Below are positions 18,787 through 26,663 of a stretch of 64,000 nt of DNA, one piece after another. A program made the position numbers and the translations under genes. The DNA is from DASZHJ01 sp963735465 (GTDB taxonomy: Bacteria; Pseudomonadota; Alphaproteobacteria; ATCC43930; CGMCC-115725). Under the pieces are notes generated by a model that saw nothing but the letters and a program-made list of their open reading frames with translations, searched no databases and was not told the DNA's origin. Location of the stretch: NCBI GenBank assembly GCA_963735465.1, contig CAVTLA010000001.1, forward strand, positions 1,364,001 to 1,428,000, read 5' to 3'. Position 1 is the stretch's first letter; every line of letters begins with the position of its first letter.

Positions 18787-19467
18787 TTATCGGCGCAGCC
18801 GGCCGCGGCAGCCGTTCAGGAACAGGGCGACCGTATCCCTGGGCCAGCTCTCGAGCTCCGCCGGCGTCAACGGTGTGCCGAGGCCGAGGGCGCGGCGCTG
18901 GGGCAGGGCCACCACCATCTGCAGGAACTGCGCGGCGGCGAAGGTGGCGTTCTCCAGGGCCAGATGACCGGCGTGGGTCTCGCCCTCGAGGAGCGCGCCG
19001 ATGCGCCGCACGGCCTCGCGGCTGCCGCCCTGCTCGGTCACGACAGTCGCAAGCTCCGGGAAGCGCGTCGCTTCCGCCAGGATGAGGCGGTGGAGCGCCA
19101 GGGCCTGGGGCGTGAGAGCGGCGCGAAGAATGATCTGCGCGAGCCGCGTCAGGATTTCCTCCAGGGTGCCGCCCGCGAAGAGGCCGGCGTCGCCGCCGGG
19201 ACGCAGGCGCTCGACCACGCGGTGCACCACGGCGCCGAAAAGCTCGGCCTTGTCGTGGAAGCGGCTGTAGAAGGTGCGCTTGGAGATGCGGGCGCGGCGC
19301 GCGATCGCCTCGATACTGGTGACGCCGTAGCCGTCGGTCAGGAAGAGATCGGTCGCGACGTCGAGAATCTTCTCGCCGAGCTGCTCCGCCTCGGCGCGGG
19401 ACGGGCGGCCGCCGCGTCGCGGGGCCGCCCGTTTTCTCGTTCCTTTCGGCTGTGCGGCGTCCGGCAC
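18787..19467 (-). CDS. TetR/AcrR family regulator (AefR-like C-terminal domain)
   Basis: 226 residues from a GTG at 19467, five bases after the stop of the upstream small gene. A basic leader (KGTRKRAAPRRGGRPS) precedes the HTH, whose recognition region is GVTSIEAIARRARISKRTFYSRFHDKAELF. The C-terminal ligand domain includes LHRLILAEATRFPELATVVTEQGG, the TetR_C_7/AefR-type pattern. It probably controls an efflux or envelope function. Since it is in line behind the YYAPPPG-repeat gene, it may autoregulate that unit. Confidence 0.8.
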   Translation of the reverse strand: MPDAAQPKGTRKRAAPRRGGRPSRAEAEQLGEKILDVATDLFLTDGYGVTSIEAIARRARISKRTFYSRFHDKAELFGAVVHRVVERLRPGGDAGLFAGGTLEEILTRLAQIILRAALTPQALALHRLILAEATRFPELATVVTEQGGSREAVRRIGALLEGETHAGHLALENATFAAAQFLQMVVALPQRRALGLGTPLTPAELESWPRDTVALFLNGCRGRLRR

Positions 19468-19471
19468 GTCC

Positions 19472-19822
19472 CTATCGACCGTAGTATTCCTGCGAATAGC
19501 GCGGCGCATAATAGCCCGGCGGCGGCGCATAGTAGCCCGGAGGCGGCGCATAATAGCCTGGCGGCGGGGCGTAGTAGGCGGGTGTCGGCGGCGGATAGTA
19601 GCCCGGCGGCGGCGCGTAATAGGCCGGGGCGCGGAACGGCGCGGTTGCGATGGCGACCGGCAGGGTCAGCAGGGTGGCGGCGCCGACGACAGCCGCGGCC
19701 CCAAGTCCAAAGATCAGGCCGCCATGAAAATGGCGGTCATGGGCCGAGGCCGACGACAGCGGCGCGGCGACGAGAGCAACGGCAACGGCGGCACTCACCA
19801 CGGCGGCTCGATAGTTGAACAT
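19472..19822 (-). CDS. Secreted Tyr/Pro-rich repeat protein
   Basis: 116 residues. The signal peptide (AAVVSAAVAVALVAAPLSSASA) is followed by the short segment HDRHFHGG and a hydrophobic helix (LGAAAVVGAATLLTLPVAIA). The C-terminal half is built from YYAPPPG repeats with one variant unit, YYPPPTPA. Such small proteins are common in alphaproteobacteria and are thought to be envelope-associated; function unknown. The TetR gene follows after five bases. Confidence 0.65.
   Translation of the reverse strand: MFNYRAAVVSAAVAVALVAAPLSSASAHDRHFHGGLIFGLGAAAVVGAATLLTLPVAIATAPFRAPAYYAPPPGYYPPPTPAYYAPPPGYYAPPPGYYAPPPGYYAPRYSQEYYGR
19501..19625 (-). repeat. 21-bp tandem repeats encoding YYAPPPG
   Basis: Units beginning GCGGCGCATA recur every 21 bases (for example at 19501, 19522 and 19543), with diverged copies further right. 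They encode the heptad YYAPPPG inside the gene at 19472-19822. Copy number may vary between strains. Confidence 0.7.
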
Positions 19823-20008
19823 GGTGCCCTCCTTGGGCTGACCGGTGCGGCAGGTTCAGCGCACCATATCTCATCATAGGCACGTTCTTCGTAGAAACGC
19901 CACGGTGTCGTATCATTTAAATCTTATGCAGGGTCAGGGGATACCTCGACCTGATGCCGCCTATAGCAGGAGGCCCAGCCCCACCGGCCGGCCAGCGGGA
20001 GATTGTTC

Positions 20009-20515
20009 ATGTTCAAAGCCTTGCGCCTCGTTCCTGTGGTCCTTCTGGCGATCTGCCTGCCCGGACTCAGCCCCGCGGCGCGCGCCGACGACCACCACGA
20101 CTTTCACGGCCGCGACTACCACCACCTGGACCATCGGGAGGTCGTCGTCTGGCACGGCGGCCGTTGGGTCCACGATTGGCATGATGGCCGCTACGGCTGG
20201 TGGTGGTTCGCGGGCGGCGGCTGGTACTTCTACCCCGAGCCGATCTACCCCTATCCCACATACATTCCGCCGGCGGTCGTCGTGCAGCAGCCGCCTCCCA
20301 GCCCGGCGGGGCTGCCGCCGGCACAGTTCTGGTACTACTGCGACAGCCCCCAGGGCTATTACCCCTATGTCGCCTCCTGCAATATCGCGTGGCGGCAGGT
20401 CGCGGCGACGCCCGCACCGCAGGCGCCGCCAGCTCCGTCCTCATCAGCGCCGCCACCGCCGCCACCGCCGGGTCCCTCCGACGGTACCGTCAGCCCGGGA
20501 GCGCCGCCCAACTGA
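20009..20515 (+). CDS. Secreted His/Trp/Pro-rich protein
   Basis: 168 residues from the ATG at 20009, with GCGGGAGA upstream. The signal peptide ends after ARA. The mature N-terminus is His/Asp-rich (DDHHDFHGRDYHHLDHRE), which might bind metal, then turns Trp/Gly-rich (WHGGRWVHDWHDGRYGWWWFAGGGW). A conserved-looking core FWYYCDSPQGYYPYVASC holds two cysteines that may form a disulfide. The tail is Pro/Ser-rich. Similar small proteins are widespread in proteobacteria and unassigned. Confidence 0.6.
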   Translation: MFKALRLVPVVLLAICLPGLSPAARADDHHDFHGRDYHHLDHREVVVWHGGRWVHDWHDGRYGWWWFAGGGWYFYPEPIYPYPTYIPPAVVVQQPPPSPAGLPPAQFWYYCDSPQGYYPYVASCNIAWRQVAATPAPQAPPAPSSSAPPPPPPPGPSDGTVSPGAPPN

Positions 20516-20540
20516 TCCCATCGGGAATCGCTCGGCGATC

Positions 20541-20864
20541 CTATTCGGTGCTGCACTCGGCGGCGGGGTCGCTCCACGCCATGGGAAAGCCGCGGATCGT
20601 CCATTCCTCGGCCCAGGTAAATCCCTGCATGGCTTCGCCGCAGACGTCCTCAATGAGGATGTCGGCGTCGGCGGGCGAGAGAACGCCGAGGTCGAGGTCG
20701 AGGGTGTGAGTTTCCGGCGCGATCCGGAAATCGACGATCGCGCGATCGTCCTTCAGGCGGGTGGCGAGGGCACGCAGGTTCTGGATGTCGGTGGCGGCCC
20801 GTGCCGAGCCGAGCGGCAGCATCAGCAGGAGCACGGCGAGGGTGGCTGACCGCGGCGGGCTCAA
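20541..20864 (-). CDS. Small secreted hypothetical protein, TTG start
   Basis: About 107 residues. The best start is TTG at 20864, which overlaps the stop of the ankyrin gene (TTGA). It leads straight into a signal peptide (ATLAVLLLMLPLGSARAA). The mature part contains LRALATRLKDDRAIVDFRIAP and LSPADADILIEDVCGEA and has two cysteines. Translational coupling to the ankyrin protein suggests a joint periplasmic role. No family recognised. Confidence 0.55.
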   Translation of the reverse strand: MSPPRSATLAVLLLMLPLGSARAATDIQNLRALATRLKDDRAIVDFRIAPETHTLDLDLGVLSPADADILIEDVCGEAMQGFTWAEEWTIRGFPMAWSDPAAECSTE

Positions 20865-21454
20865 CTCGGAGGCCCGTCGTGGAGCGCCTGCAGCACGCCG
20901 GGCTTGCCCGCCGCCCAACCCGCCGCATCCTTTCCGGTGAAATCCCGCTTGCCGGCATCGGCGCCCCCCTTGAGGAGCTGGCGCACGACCGCCACCTGGC
21001 CGCGGCCGGATGCCATCATCAGCGGCGTGATGCCCTGCTTGTTCTCCTCGTTGACCGGCGCGTTCGCGGTCAACAGCAGTCCCACGATCTCGGTGTTGCC
21101 GCGGTCCGCCGCCCAGTGCAGCGGCGTATTGCCGAGCTTGTCGCGGAACTTCACGTTGGCGCCGTGATCGAGCAGCAGCTTCGCGATCGCGGGATTGCCG
21201 AGCATGGCGGCATAGATGAGCGCGGTGCGGCCTTCCTTGTCGGCCGTGTCCGGTGGATCGCGGGACGCCAGACGGTTCTGGACTTCCTCGAACTTGTTCT
21301 GCGCGGCGGCGGTAGGCAGCGCGTCGGAGTTGTCCCCGAACTGGAATCCGCCGCCGCCGAGCGGGAGCGGGATCACCTGCGCCAGCGACGGCGTGATCAT
21401 CGATCCCGCCACCAGCGCCGCAATCATCATCCCCCCGACGAAACGACGTGCCAT
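20861..21454 (-). CDS. Periplasmic ankyrin-repeat protein
   Basis: 197 residues. The N-terminal signal (MIAALVAGSMITPSLAQ) indicates export. Three to four ankyrin repeats follow, visible as EGRTALIYAAMLGNPAIAKLLLDHGANV, LGNTPLHWAADRGNTEIVGLLLTANAPV and QGITPLMMASGRGQVAVVRQLLKGGAD (each split here by helix turns). Such proteins scaffold protein-protein contacts; in the periplasm they often accompany catalase or envelope-stress systems. It is coupled to the small secreted protein downstream. Confidence 0.8.
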   Translation of the reverse strand: MARRFVGGMMIAALVAGSMITPSLAQVIPLPLGGGGFQFGDNSDALPTAAAQNKFEEVQNRLASRDPPDTADKEGRTALIYAAMLGNPAIAKLLLDHGANVKFRDKLGNTPLHWAADRGNTEIVGLLLTANAPVNEENKQGITPLMMASGRGQVAVVRQLLKGGADAGKRDFTGKDAAGWAAGKPGVLQALHDGPPS

Positions 21455-21663
21455 TCAAGCCTCCTGTTGTGCCGGCATCGTAGCATTTCCAGTGGCGTGG
21501 CGACGCCTTGCGGCCATTTTCTGGGAAAAGGTCAAAAGTGCCCCTAGGGGCTTTTCCCTACGAGGTTTCTCGTACTTTCCGGCGCCACCCGCCGTCGCAG
21601 ATTATTGGCAGCAATGCCGGTGAACATCCACCCGGCGCAATGTCACGCAAGGTGAGGGTTGCC

Positions 21664-22110
21664 ATGTCCGAGGTCGTATCACTCCGCAAATACAGCGCCC
21701 CCGGGCGCGCCCCGGTCGTCCTCGTCATCGACGACGACTTCGCCGCCCGTCAGGCGCTCTCCGCCAGCCTCGAGGATCGCGGTATCGACGCGGTCATGGC
21801 GCGGAGCGGCCGTCAGGCGTTGGCGGCACTGCGTCGGACCGTGCCCGATCTGGTGCTGATGGATGTGGCGCTGCCGGAGGAAGACGCCCGGGAGGCGATG
21901 CGTCAGATCCGCCGGGAGCGGCCGTGGCTCCCGATCATGGCGATGTCGAGCAGTGGCGCCATCGACAGCAGCGAGATTTTCGCCCGGATGCCGAAGCTCG
22001 GCGCCGATGGCGTGATCGCCAGGCCCTTCGACGATGACCGCCTCTTTGAGGCGGTCCTGGATCTGCTCCCGTCCGCCCCGGATGGAGCGCCGCTCGCGGT
22101 CGCGAGCTGA
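21664..22110 (+). CDS. Single-domain response regulator with Lys-to-Arg substitution
   Basis: 148 residues from the ATG at 21664, with AAGGTGAGG upstream. It is a receiver domain only: acidic triad DDD at 23-25, phospho-acceptor Asp67 in LVLMDVALP, and Ser95 in the MAMSS strand. The otherwise invariant Lys of the KPF motif is Arg120 (ARPFDDD), which may slow or alter switching. There is no output domain, so it probably passes phosphate or binds a partner. A histidine kinase gene lies convergently 36 bases downstream, a likely but unproven partner. Confidence 0.8.
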   Translation: MSEVVSLRKYSAPGRAPVVLVIDDDFAARQALSASLEDRGIDAVMARSGRQALAALRRTVPDLVLMDVALPEEDAREAMRQIRRERPWLPIMAMSSSGAIDSSEIFARMPKLGADGVIARPFDDDRLFEAVLDLLPSAPDGAPLAVAS

Positions 22111-22146
22111 GCCGGTCGGCGTCGCCTGAGCGGACGAGGTGTCCTG

Positions 22147-23730
22147 CTAGGAAGCCGTTCCGTTCCTGACCTTCAACTCTGGCGCGCTCTCAGGGGCCGA
22201 GAGCGGGGTGCGCGAGGTCTCTCCCTGCAGCGTGAAGCGGAACACCGTTCCCCCGCCGGGACGGGCCTCGGCGTTGATCGTGCCGCCGTGCGCCTCGACG
22301 ATGGATTGGCAGGTCGAGAGGCCTAGACCCAGACCGTTCGCCTTGGTGGAGACGAAGGGTGCGAAGAGGTGCCGGCGGACCTCCTCGTGCAGACCCTCGC
22401 CGCTGTCCGCGATGGCGATCTCCACGATGCCCGCTCCGCGCAGAGCCGTGGAGACCAGAAGCTCGCGCCGCTCGCTGTCCGCCATCGCCTCGATGGCATT
22501 CCGCATCAGGTGCACCAGCACCTGCTGGATCTGGGCTCGATCGACCGCCACCATCCGGGCCGCCGGATCGAGATTGATGCGCAGGCTGACGTCCCCGGGC
22601 TTCGCGCCCGTCATGGCCAATGTCCGGGCGTCGTCGATCATCGCGGGCAGGCTCACCGGCGTCTGCTGCGTCTCGCGCTTGCCGATATAGTCCCGCAGCC
22701 GCTGGACCACTTCGCCGGCACGGATGGTCTGCTGCCCGGCTTTCTCCAGCATCTCGGGGACCCGCGCTGCGCCGCCGGGGGAGTCGGCCTCCAGCATGGT
22801 CCGGGCGATATGGAGGTAGTTCATGGTGGCGGTCAGCGGCTGATTGATCTCGTGAGCCAGCATCGCCCCGAGCTGGCCCATCGCCGTCAGCCGCGAGGCG
22901 CGAACGAGATCCCGCTGCAGCTCGCGCAGTCGGATTTCGGCTGCGTGCCGGGTGCTGGTCTCGCGGCGCAGGGTCTCGAACGCCAGGCTGAGGTCGGCAG
23001 TCTGAGCCTGGACGCGATCCTCGAGCCGCTGATTGAGGCCGGCGAGATCGGCCTCCGCCGCGCGCCGGCGGCGGATCTCGACGGACATGAAATAGAGCAC
23101 GATGCAGAGCGATAGGCCGCTGACGCCGGTCGTGGCGACGATGGCGAATTGGGCCAGCCTGCCGTTGCCGATGGCCGCCTCGCGCCGGCCACGATAAAGC
23201 TGACGCTCCTGGTCGTTGATCGCGTCGAGCTCGCCGATGATTTGCCCTGTCAGCACGGCCATTCGTTCGATCTGCGCGTTGAAGAGCGGCGAGCTGAATA
23301 CTCCCGGTGCGGATGGCCGTGTGACGGCGGCGATGATCGCCATCGTTTCAGCGATCCGCGGCCGAATGTCATCGAGCCGCTGCCGCGGCTCCGGATAGCC
23401 GGAAGTAAGGCGGTGCAGTTGTTCCAGGTCTTCGAGTGTTGCGGCCGACGTGGCCTGATAAAGCTCGAGATCGCGCGGCTCGCCCCGGCGCTGGTAGTCG
23501 CGCGCCGTCAGCTCCGAGCGGTACAGCTCCAGCGCCAATCGGTCGGCGACGATATCGATCGATTGCGTGTGGTCCAGAGCGTCGTCGCTATCGATCAGGG
23601 CGCGCAAGGCTTGATTGGCCAGGACGCTGGCACCAAGGAACAGCAAGACCGCAGCTGCGAAGAGGACATACCGCGCACGGTCTCCGGACCATTTCGTGGT
23701 CCATTTTTCCGGTTGTCCGGCTGGTGGCAT
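22147..23730 (-). CDS. Membrane histidine kinase with CHASE3-like sensor
   Basis: 527 residues. TM1 (20-40) and TM2 (193-217) flank a helical periplasmic sensor of CHASE3 type (about 41-192). A coiled-coil linker leads to the H-box GAMLAHEINQPLTATMNYL with His293, of the DctB/FixL (HPK4) class. The N-box is HLMRNAIEAMAD, G1 is ADSGEG, and GLGLGLSTCQSIVEAHGG forms G2. All catalytic residues are present. The HPK4 class often pairs with single-domain or FixJ-like regulators; the convergent receiver at 21664 is the nearest candidate. Confidence 0.85.
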   Translation of the reverse strand: MPPAGQPEKWTTKWSGDRARYVLFAAAVLLFLGASVLANQALRALIDSDDALDHTQSIDIVADRLALELYRSELTARDYQRRGEPRDLELYQATSAATLEDLEQLHRLTSGYPEPRQRLDDIRPRIAETMAIIAAVTRPSAPGVFSSPLFNAQIERMAVLTGQIIGELDAINDQERQLYRGRREAAIGNGRLAQFAIVATTGVSGLSLCIVLYFMSVEIRRRRAAEADLAGLNQRLEDRVQAQTADLSLAFETLRRETSTRHAAEIRLRELQRDLVRASRLTAMGQLGAMLAHEINQPLTATMNYLHIARTMLEADSPGGAARVPEMLEKAGQQTIRAGEVVQRLRDYIGKRETQQTPVSLPAMIDDARTLAMTGAKPGDVSLRINLDPAARMVAVDRAQIQQVLVHLMRNAIEAMADSERRELLVSTALRGAGIVEIAIADSGEGLHEEVRRHLFAPFVSTKANGLGLGLSTCQSIVEAHGGTINAEARPGGGTVFRFTLQGETSRTPLSAPESAPELKVRNGTAS

Positions 23731-23864
23731 GGGGCCGGCGGTCCTTCTTGTTGCCGATCCTCCTGTGAGGAACGGCGCCAGATGCCATCATTCAGCTTTT
23801 CCCCGGGAGTTGCATTGAGATGGATCAATTTCGCTGATGCCGGATCCGGACGGCGGTGGAGATG

Positions 23865-23895
23865 AAAAAGCCCCGCTCGCGAGGCGAGCGGGGCT
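23865..23895 (-). terminator. Rho-independent terminator for the gene at 23928
   Basis: A perfect 12-bp GC-rich stem (AGCCCCGCTCGC / GCGAGCGGGGCT) with a 3-base loop is followed, on the minus strand, by TTTTT. It ends transcription of the small secreted-protein gene 33 bases upstream and insulates it from the kinase. Confidence 0.85.
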
Positions 23896-23927
23896 GGCGA
23901 TTGCGCTGTATCTCTGACGCGGCCGCC

Positions 23928-24227
23928 TTATTGCACGCGGTGATAGTGAGTGGATCCCGGCACCATTTGGTAAATGGCGGCAGTCGTGGATGCGCTCTGC
24001 GCGGGGCCGGAATCATTCACCCAATGGTATGCGTCGGATCCGGGAACGAAAGCGGCGGTGGACGGCGTCGACGGAGCCGGCCGGTTCCAGTTCGGCGGAT
24101 ATCCATCGGGTGCGGGCGCCGCGAAGGATTGCTGGGCCGACGCCGCGGACGCGCCGATCGCGATCGCGCCCGTGGCCGCGATGGCAAGGCCCGCCAGTCT
24201 GAAATAACGTCGAATGCCGATCATCAT
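23928..24227 (-). CDS. Small secreted hypothetical protein
   Basis: 99 residues beginning MMIGIRRYF, with GAGGAA just ahead of the start at 24227. The signal peptide ends at ASAQQ. The mature peptide contains related segments (FVPGSDAYHWVND and QMVPGSTHYHRVQ) that look like a duplicated VPGS-x-x-YH-x-V motif. The strong terminator 33 bases beyond the stop supports it as a single-gene transcript. Function unknown. Confidence 0.65.
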   Translation of the reverse strand: MMIGIRRYFRLAGLAIAATGAIAIGASAASAQQSFAAPAPDGYPPNWNRPAPSTPSTAAFVPGSDAYHWVNDSGPAQSASTTAAIYQMVPGSTHYHRVQ

Positions 24228-24437
24228 GAGTTCCTCTCGAATGTGGATGTGAGCGTGTTCCCCGGGTCCCTCGAATCCACGTAGGCCGGTGGGGAAGCCT
24301 TTCGTGCCCGCGTGAGTGTTCACGTCTCTTCACATCGACGCGAGACGACCGGGTGTTTCGCCGGAATGGCGAGGCTGCTTGCGCGGGAGGCGGCGTCACG
24401 GTTTCATTGCCGCCGGCAACTCAGGGAGCACACCCTC

Positions 24438-24779
24438 ATGACCGACCCCGCATCCGGACGCGGCCTGCTGCTCGTGATGACCGACGTCGATCCCGCCTGC
24501 GAAAGCGAGTTCAACCGTTGGTACCAGGAGGAGCACATCCGCGAGCGGCTCTCCATTCCGGGCTTCCTGCGCGCGCGGCGCTTCGTCGCCGTGGAAGGCA
24601 AGCCGAAGTACCTGGCGCTCTACGACCTGCGCGGCCCCGAGGTATTGCAGAGCGAGGCATACCTCCGGCGGCGCAACGAGGGCGCCACCGAATGGACGCA
24701 GCGCATGGAAGCGCAGTTCAAGGGATTCGTGCGGAACGTCTACGTCGAGATTTCCGACGACGAGGCGCAGCCGCTCTGA
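24438..24779 (+). CDS. Hypothetical ferredoxin-like-fold (EthD/DUF4286-like) protein
   Basis: 113 residues. CESEFNRWYQEEHIRERLSIPGF, RRFVAVEG, PKYLALYDLRGPEVL and WTQRMEAQFKGFVRNVY follow the layout of dimeric alpha-beta-barrel proteins, in which a W/HxxEH helix lines a small-molecule pocket. Members act in small-molecule degradation or binding. No catalytic residue beyond Glu/His in EEHI is obvious. It stands alone. Confidence 0.6.
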   Translation: MTDPASGRGLLLVMTDVDPACESEFNRWYQEEHIRERLSIPGFLRARRFVAVEGKPKYLALYDLRGPEVLQSEAYLRRRNEGATEWTQRMEAQFKGFVRNVYVEISDDEAQPL

Positions 24780-24956
24780 GCCCGGCGCCGGATGCGGCAT
24801 TCTCGGTGGCCGCAATCGCCACGGGCAAATCCACCCAATCCCTGCGACTGTAAACACACGGTTAACGGTTTCGGTGCATAAGTCATGAACAGGTAGCGCC
24901 CGCAAGGGTGTTGCGGCTTCCGAACACCTGCCACGGCATCGGACTCTCGGGGGTTC

Positions 24957-25337
24957 ATGGGATACGCCAGGCGAAAAGAGCGACCGGTCGAGCAGAGCGA
25001 AGAGATAGCGGAGCTCGATCAGATCGCCCGTCTCCACGCCGCAGTCGGACAGTGCCGCCGCAAGGCGACGACTGATTCGCGCACGGCCAAGCTGTTCGCG
25101 GCAGGTCTCCCGAAGATGGCGCAGAAGCTGGTGGAGGAAGCCGCCGAGGTCGCGATCGAGGCGGTGCGCGGCCAGCGCGCGAAAGTGCGGGACGAGAGCG
25201 CCGACCTTCTCTATCACCTCGTGGTGCTCTGGACCGCCCTCAATATCCCGCCGGACGAAGTCTGGGGCGAGATGAAGCGGCGCGAGGAAATGATGGGCAT
25301 CGCCGAAAAGGTGCCGAAGCGCCTCCAGGGCGTCTGA
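24957..25337 (+). CDS. Phosphoribosyl-ATP diphosphatase-like protein (HisE-like)
   Basis: 126 residues. The all-alpha NTP-pyrophosphatase pattern is clear: TAKLFAAGLPKMAQKLVEEAAEVAIEA supplies the ExxE metal site, and KVRDESADLLYHLVVLW supplies the ExxD site. HisE removes pyrophosphate from phosphoribosyl-ATP in the second step of histidine synthesis. The gene is away from any his operon and has a charged 25-residue N-terminal lead, so it may be an orphan paralog rather than the pathway enzyme. Confidence 0.75.
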   Translation: MGYARRKERPVEQSEEIAELDQIARLHAAVGQCRRKATTDSRTAKLFAAGLPKMAQKLVEEAAEVAIEAVRGQRAKVRDESADLLYHLVVLWTALNIPPDEVWGEMKRREEMMGIAEKVPKRLQGV

Positions 25338-25366
25338 TCACTGCTCCCGTCTGAGAGGATTGACGG

Positions 25367-26593
25367 TCAGGCTTGGGCCGCCGGCGACCGGATGTGCTCG
25401 GGCCGCACGCCCAGACCGATGACGCGGGCGGGCAGGCGGCGCAGCCGGGGGAAGCGGGCCATCAGCCGGAGCACCAGCGGGATCGAGAGCTGCCTCGAGT
25501 GCTCCAGCACGCGACTGACCACCCGCTTCTGCACAATCACCTGCATGCGCTGCGTCACCACGGTCGGGAACCAGCGCCGCCGCTGCACCCGGTGCAGATC
25601 GTCGACGGTGGCGCGCCGCTCGCGCAGGGGCACCGCCAGGAAATTCGCCGCCGCGACCGCATCCTGAACCGCCAGATTGATGCCGACGCCGCCAACCGGC
25701 GACATGGCGTGGGCGGCGTCGCCGATGCACAGGAGGCCGGGCCTGTACCACTGGCGCAGCCGGTCGACCTTGACCGTCAGGAGCTTGATGGCGTTCCAGT
25801 CGTCGAGCACGTGAACGCGCTCGCGGGCGAAGGGCGCCATCCGCGCGACGCCGTCACGGAACGCCGCCAGGCCCCGTCGCTGCAGCTCGGGCAGGGACCC
25901 CTTGGCGATCACGTAGCCGCACTGCCAGTAGTCGCCGCGGTTGATCATGATGAAGATGCGGCCGGCGTCGAAGCGCCCCACGATGTCGCCGGGGTCGTCG
26001 GCGGCGCGCGCCAGGCGAAACCATAGAACGTCCATCGGCGCGCCGATGTCCTGCACGGCGAGGCCGGCGCGCTCGCGCACCACGGAGCCGCGCCCGTCGG
26101 CGCCGACGACGAGATCGGCGCGCACCTCGAGGGGGCCCGCCGGCGTGGCGGCGCGCAGCCCGGTCACGCGCCCCCCGTCCTCGATGAGGCCGGTCACCTC
26201 CGCCTCGGTCTTCAGCGTGAAGCCAGGAAAGCGCCGGCCGCGATCGGCGAGGAAGCTCAGAAAATCCCATTGCGGAATGAGGGCGACGAAGCGGCAGCGC
26301 ACCGGCAGGTGGCTGAAATCGGCCATCGGGATCGACGCGTCGCCGATCTGGGCATTGATCGCCGACACCTTCTGGTGCGGCAGCCGCAGGAATTCCTCCA
26401 GCAGGCCGAGCTCGTGCATGAGCTCGAGGGTGGAGGGGTGGATGGTGTCGCCGCGGAAGTCGCGGAGGAAATCCGCGTGCTTCTCCAGGACGACGACGTC
26501 GACGCCGGCGCGGGCCAGCAGGAACCCCAGCATCATGCCGGCGGGGCCGCCGCCGGCGATCGCACAGCGTACCGTCAGGCTCTCTGCCGTCAT
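25367..26593 (-). CDS. FAD-dependent aromatic/class A monooxygenase
   Basis: 408 residues. The dinucleotide-binding motif AIAGGGPAGMMLGF is at the start, the mid-protein DG motif is VVGADGRGS, and the second FAD motif is LCIGDAAHAMSPVGGVGIN. Together these define p-hydroxybenzoate-hydroxylase-type flavoproteins. RDFRGDTIHPSTLELM matches the UbiH/PobA-like substrate region. No partner reductase is needed. A PLD-like lipoprotein gene lies 70 bases upstream, with no obvious functional link. Confidence 0.85.
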   Translation of the reverse strand: MTAESLTVRCAIAGGGPAGMMLGFLLARAGVDVVVLEKHADFLRDFRGDTIHPSTLELMHELGLLEEFLRLPHQKVSAINAQIGDASIPMADFSHLPVRCRFVALIPQWDFLSFLADRGRRFPGFTLKTEAEVTGLIEDGGRVTGLRAATPAGPLEVRADLVVGADGRGSVVRERAGLAVQDIGAPMDVLWFRLARAADDPGDIVGRFDAGRIFIMINRGDYWQCGYVIAKGSLPELQRRGLAAFRDGVARMAPFARERVHVLDDWNAIKLLTVKVDRLRQWYRPGLLCIGDAAHAMSPVGGVGINLAVQDAVAAANFLAVPLRERRATVDDLHRVQRRRWFPTVVTQRMQVIVQKRVVSRVLEHSRQLSIPLVLRLMARFPRLRRLPARVIGLGVRPEHIRSPAAQA

Positions 26594-26663
26594 GATCCCC
26601 CCGGCCGTGTCTCCCGCGAAGCTATCACCGTGCCAACGGCGATGTCCAAAGCTCGGACCGCGG

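Noticed and set aside
19501..19625. The 21-bp repeats as a CRISPR array.
   Set aside because: The units are contiguous, have no spacers and are in frame within a coding gene.
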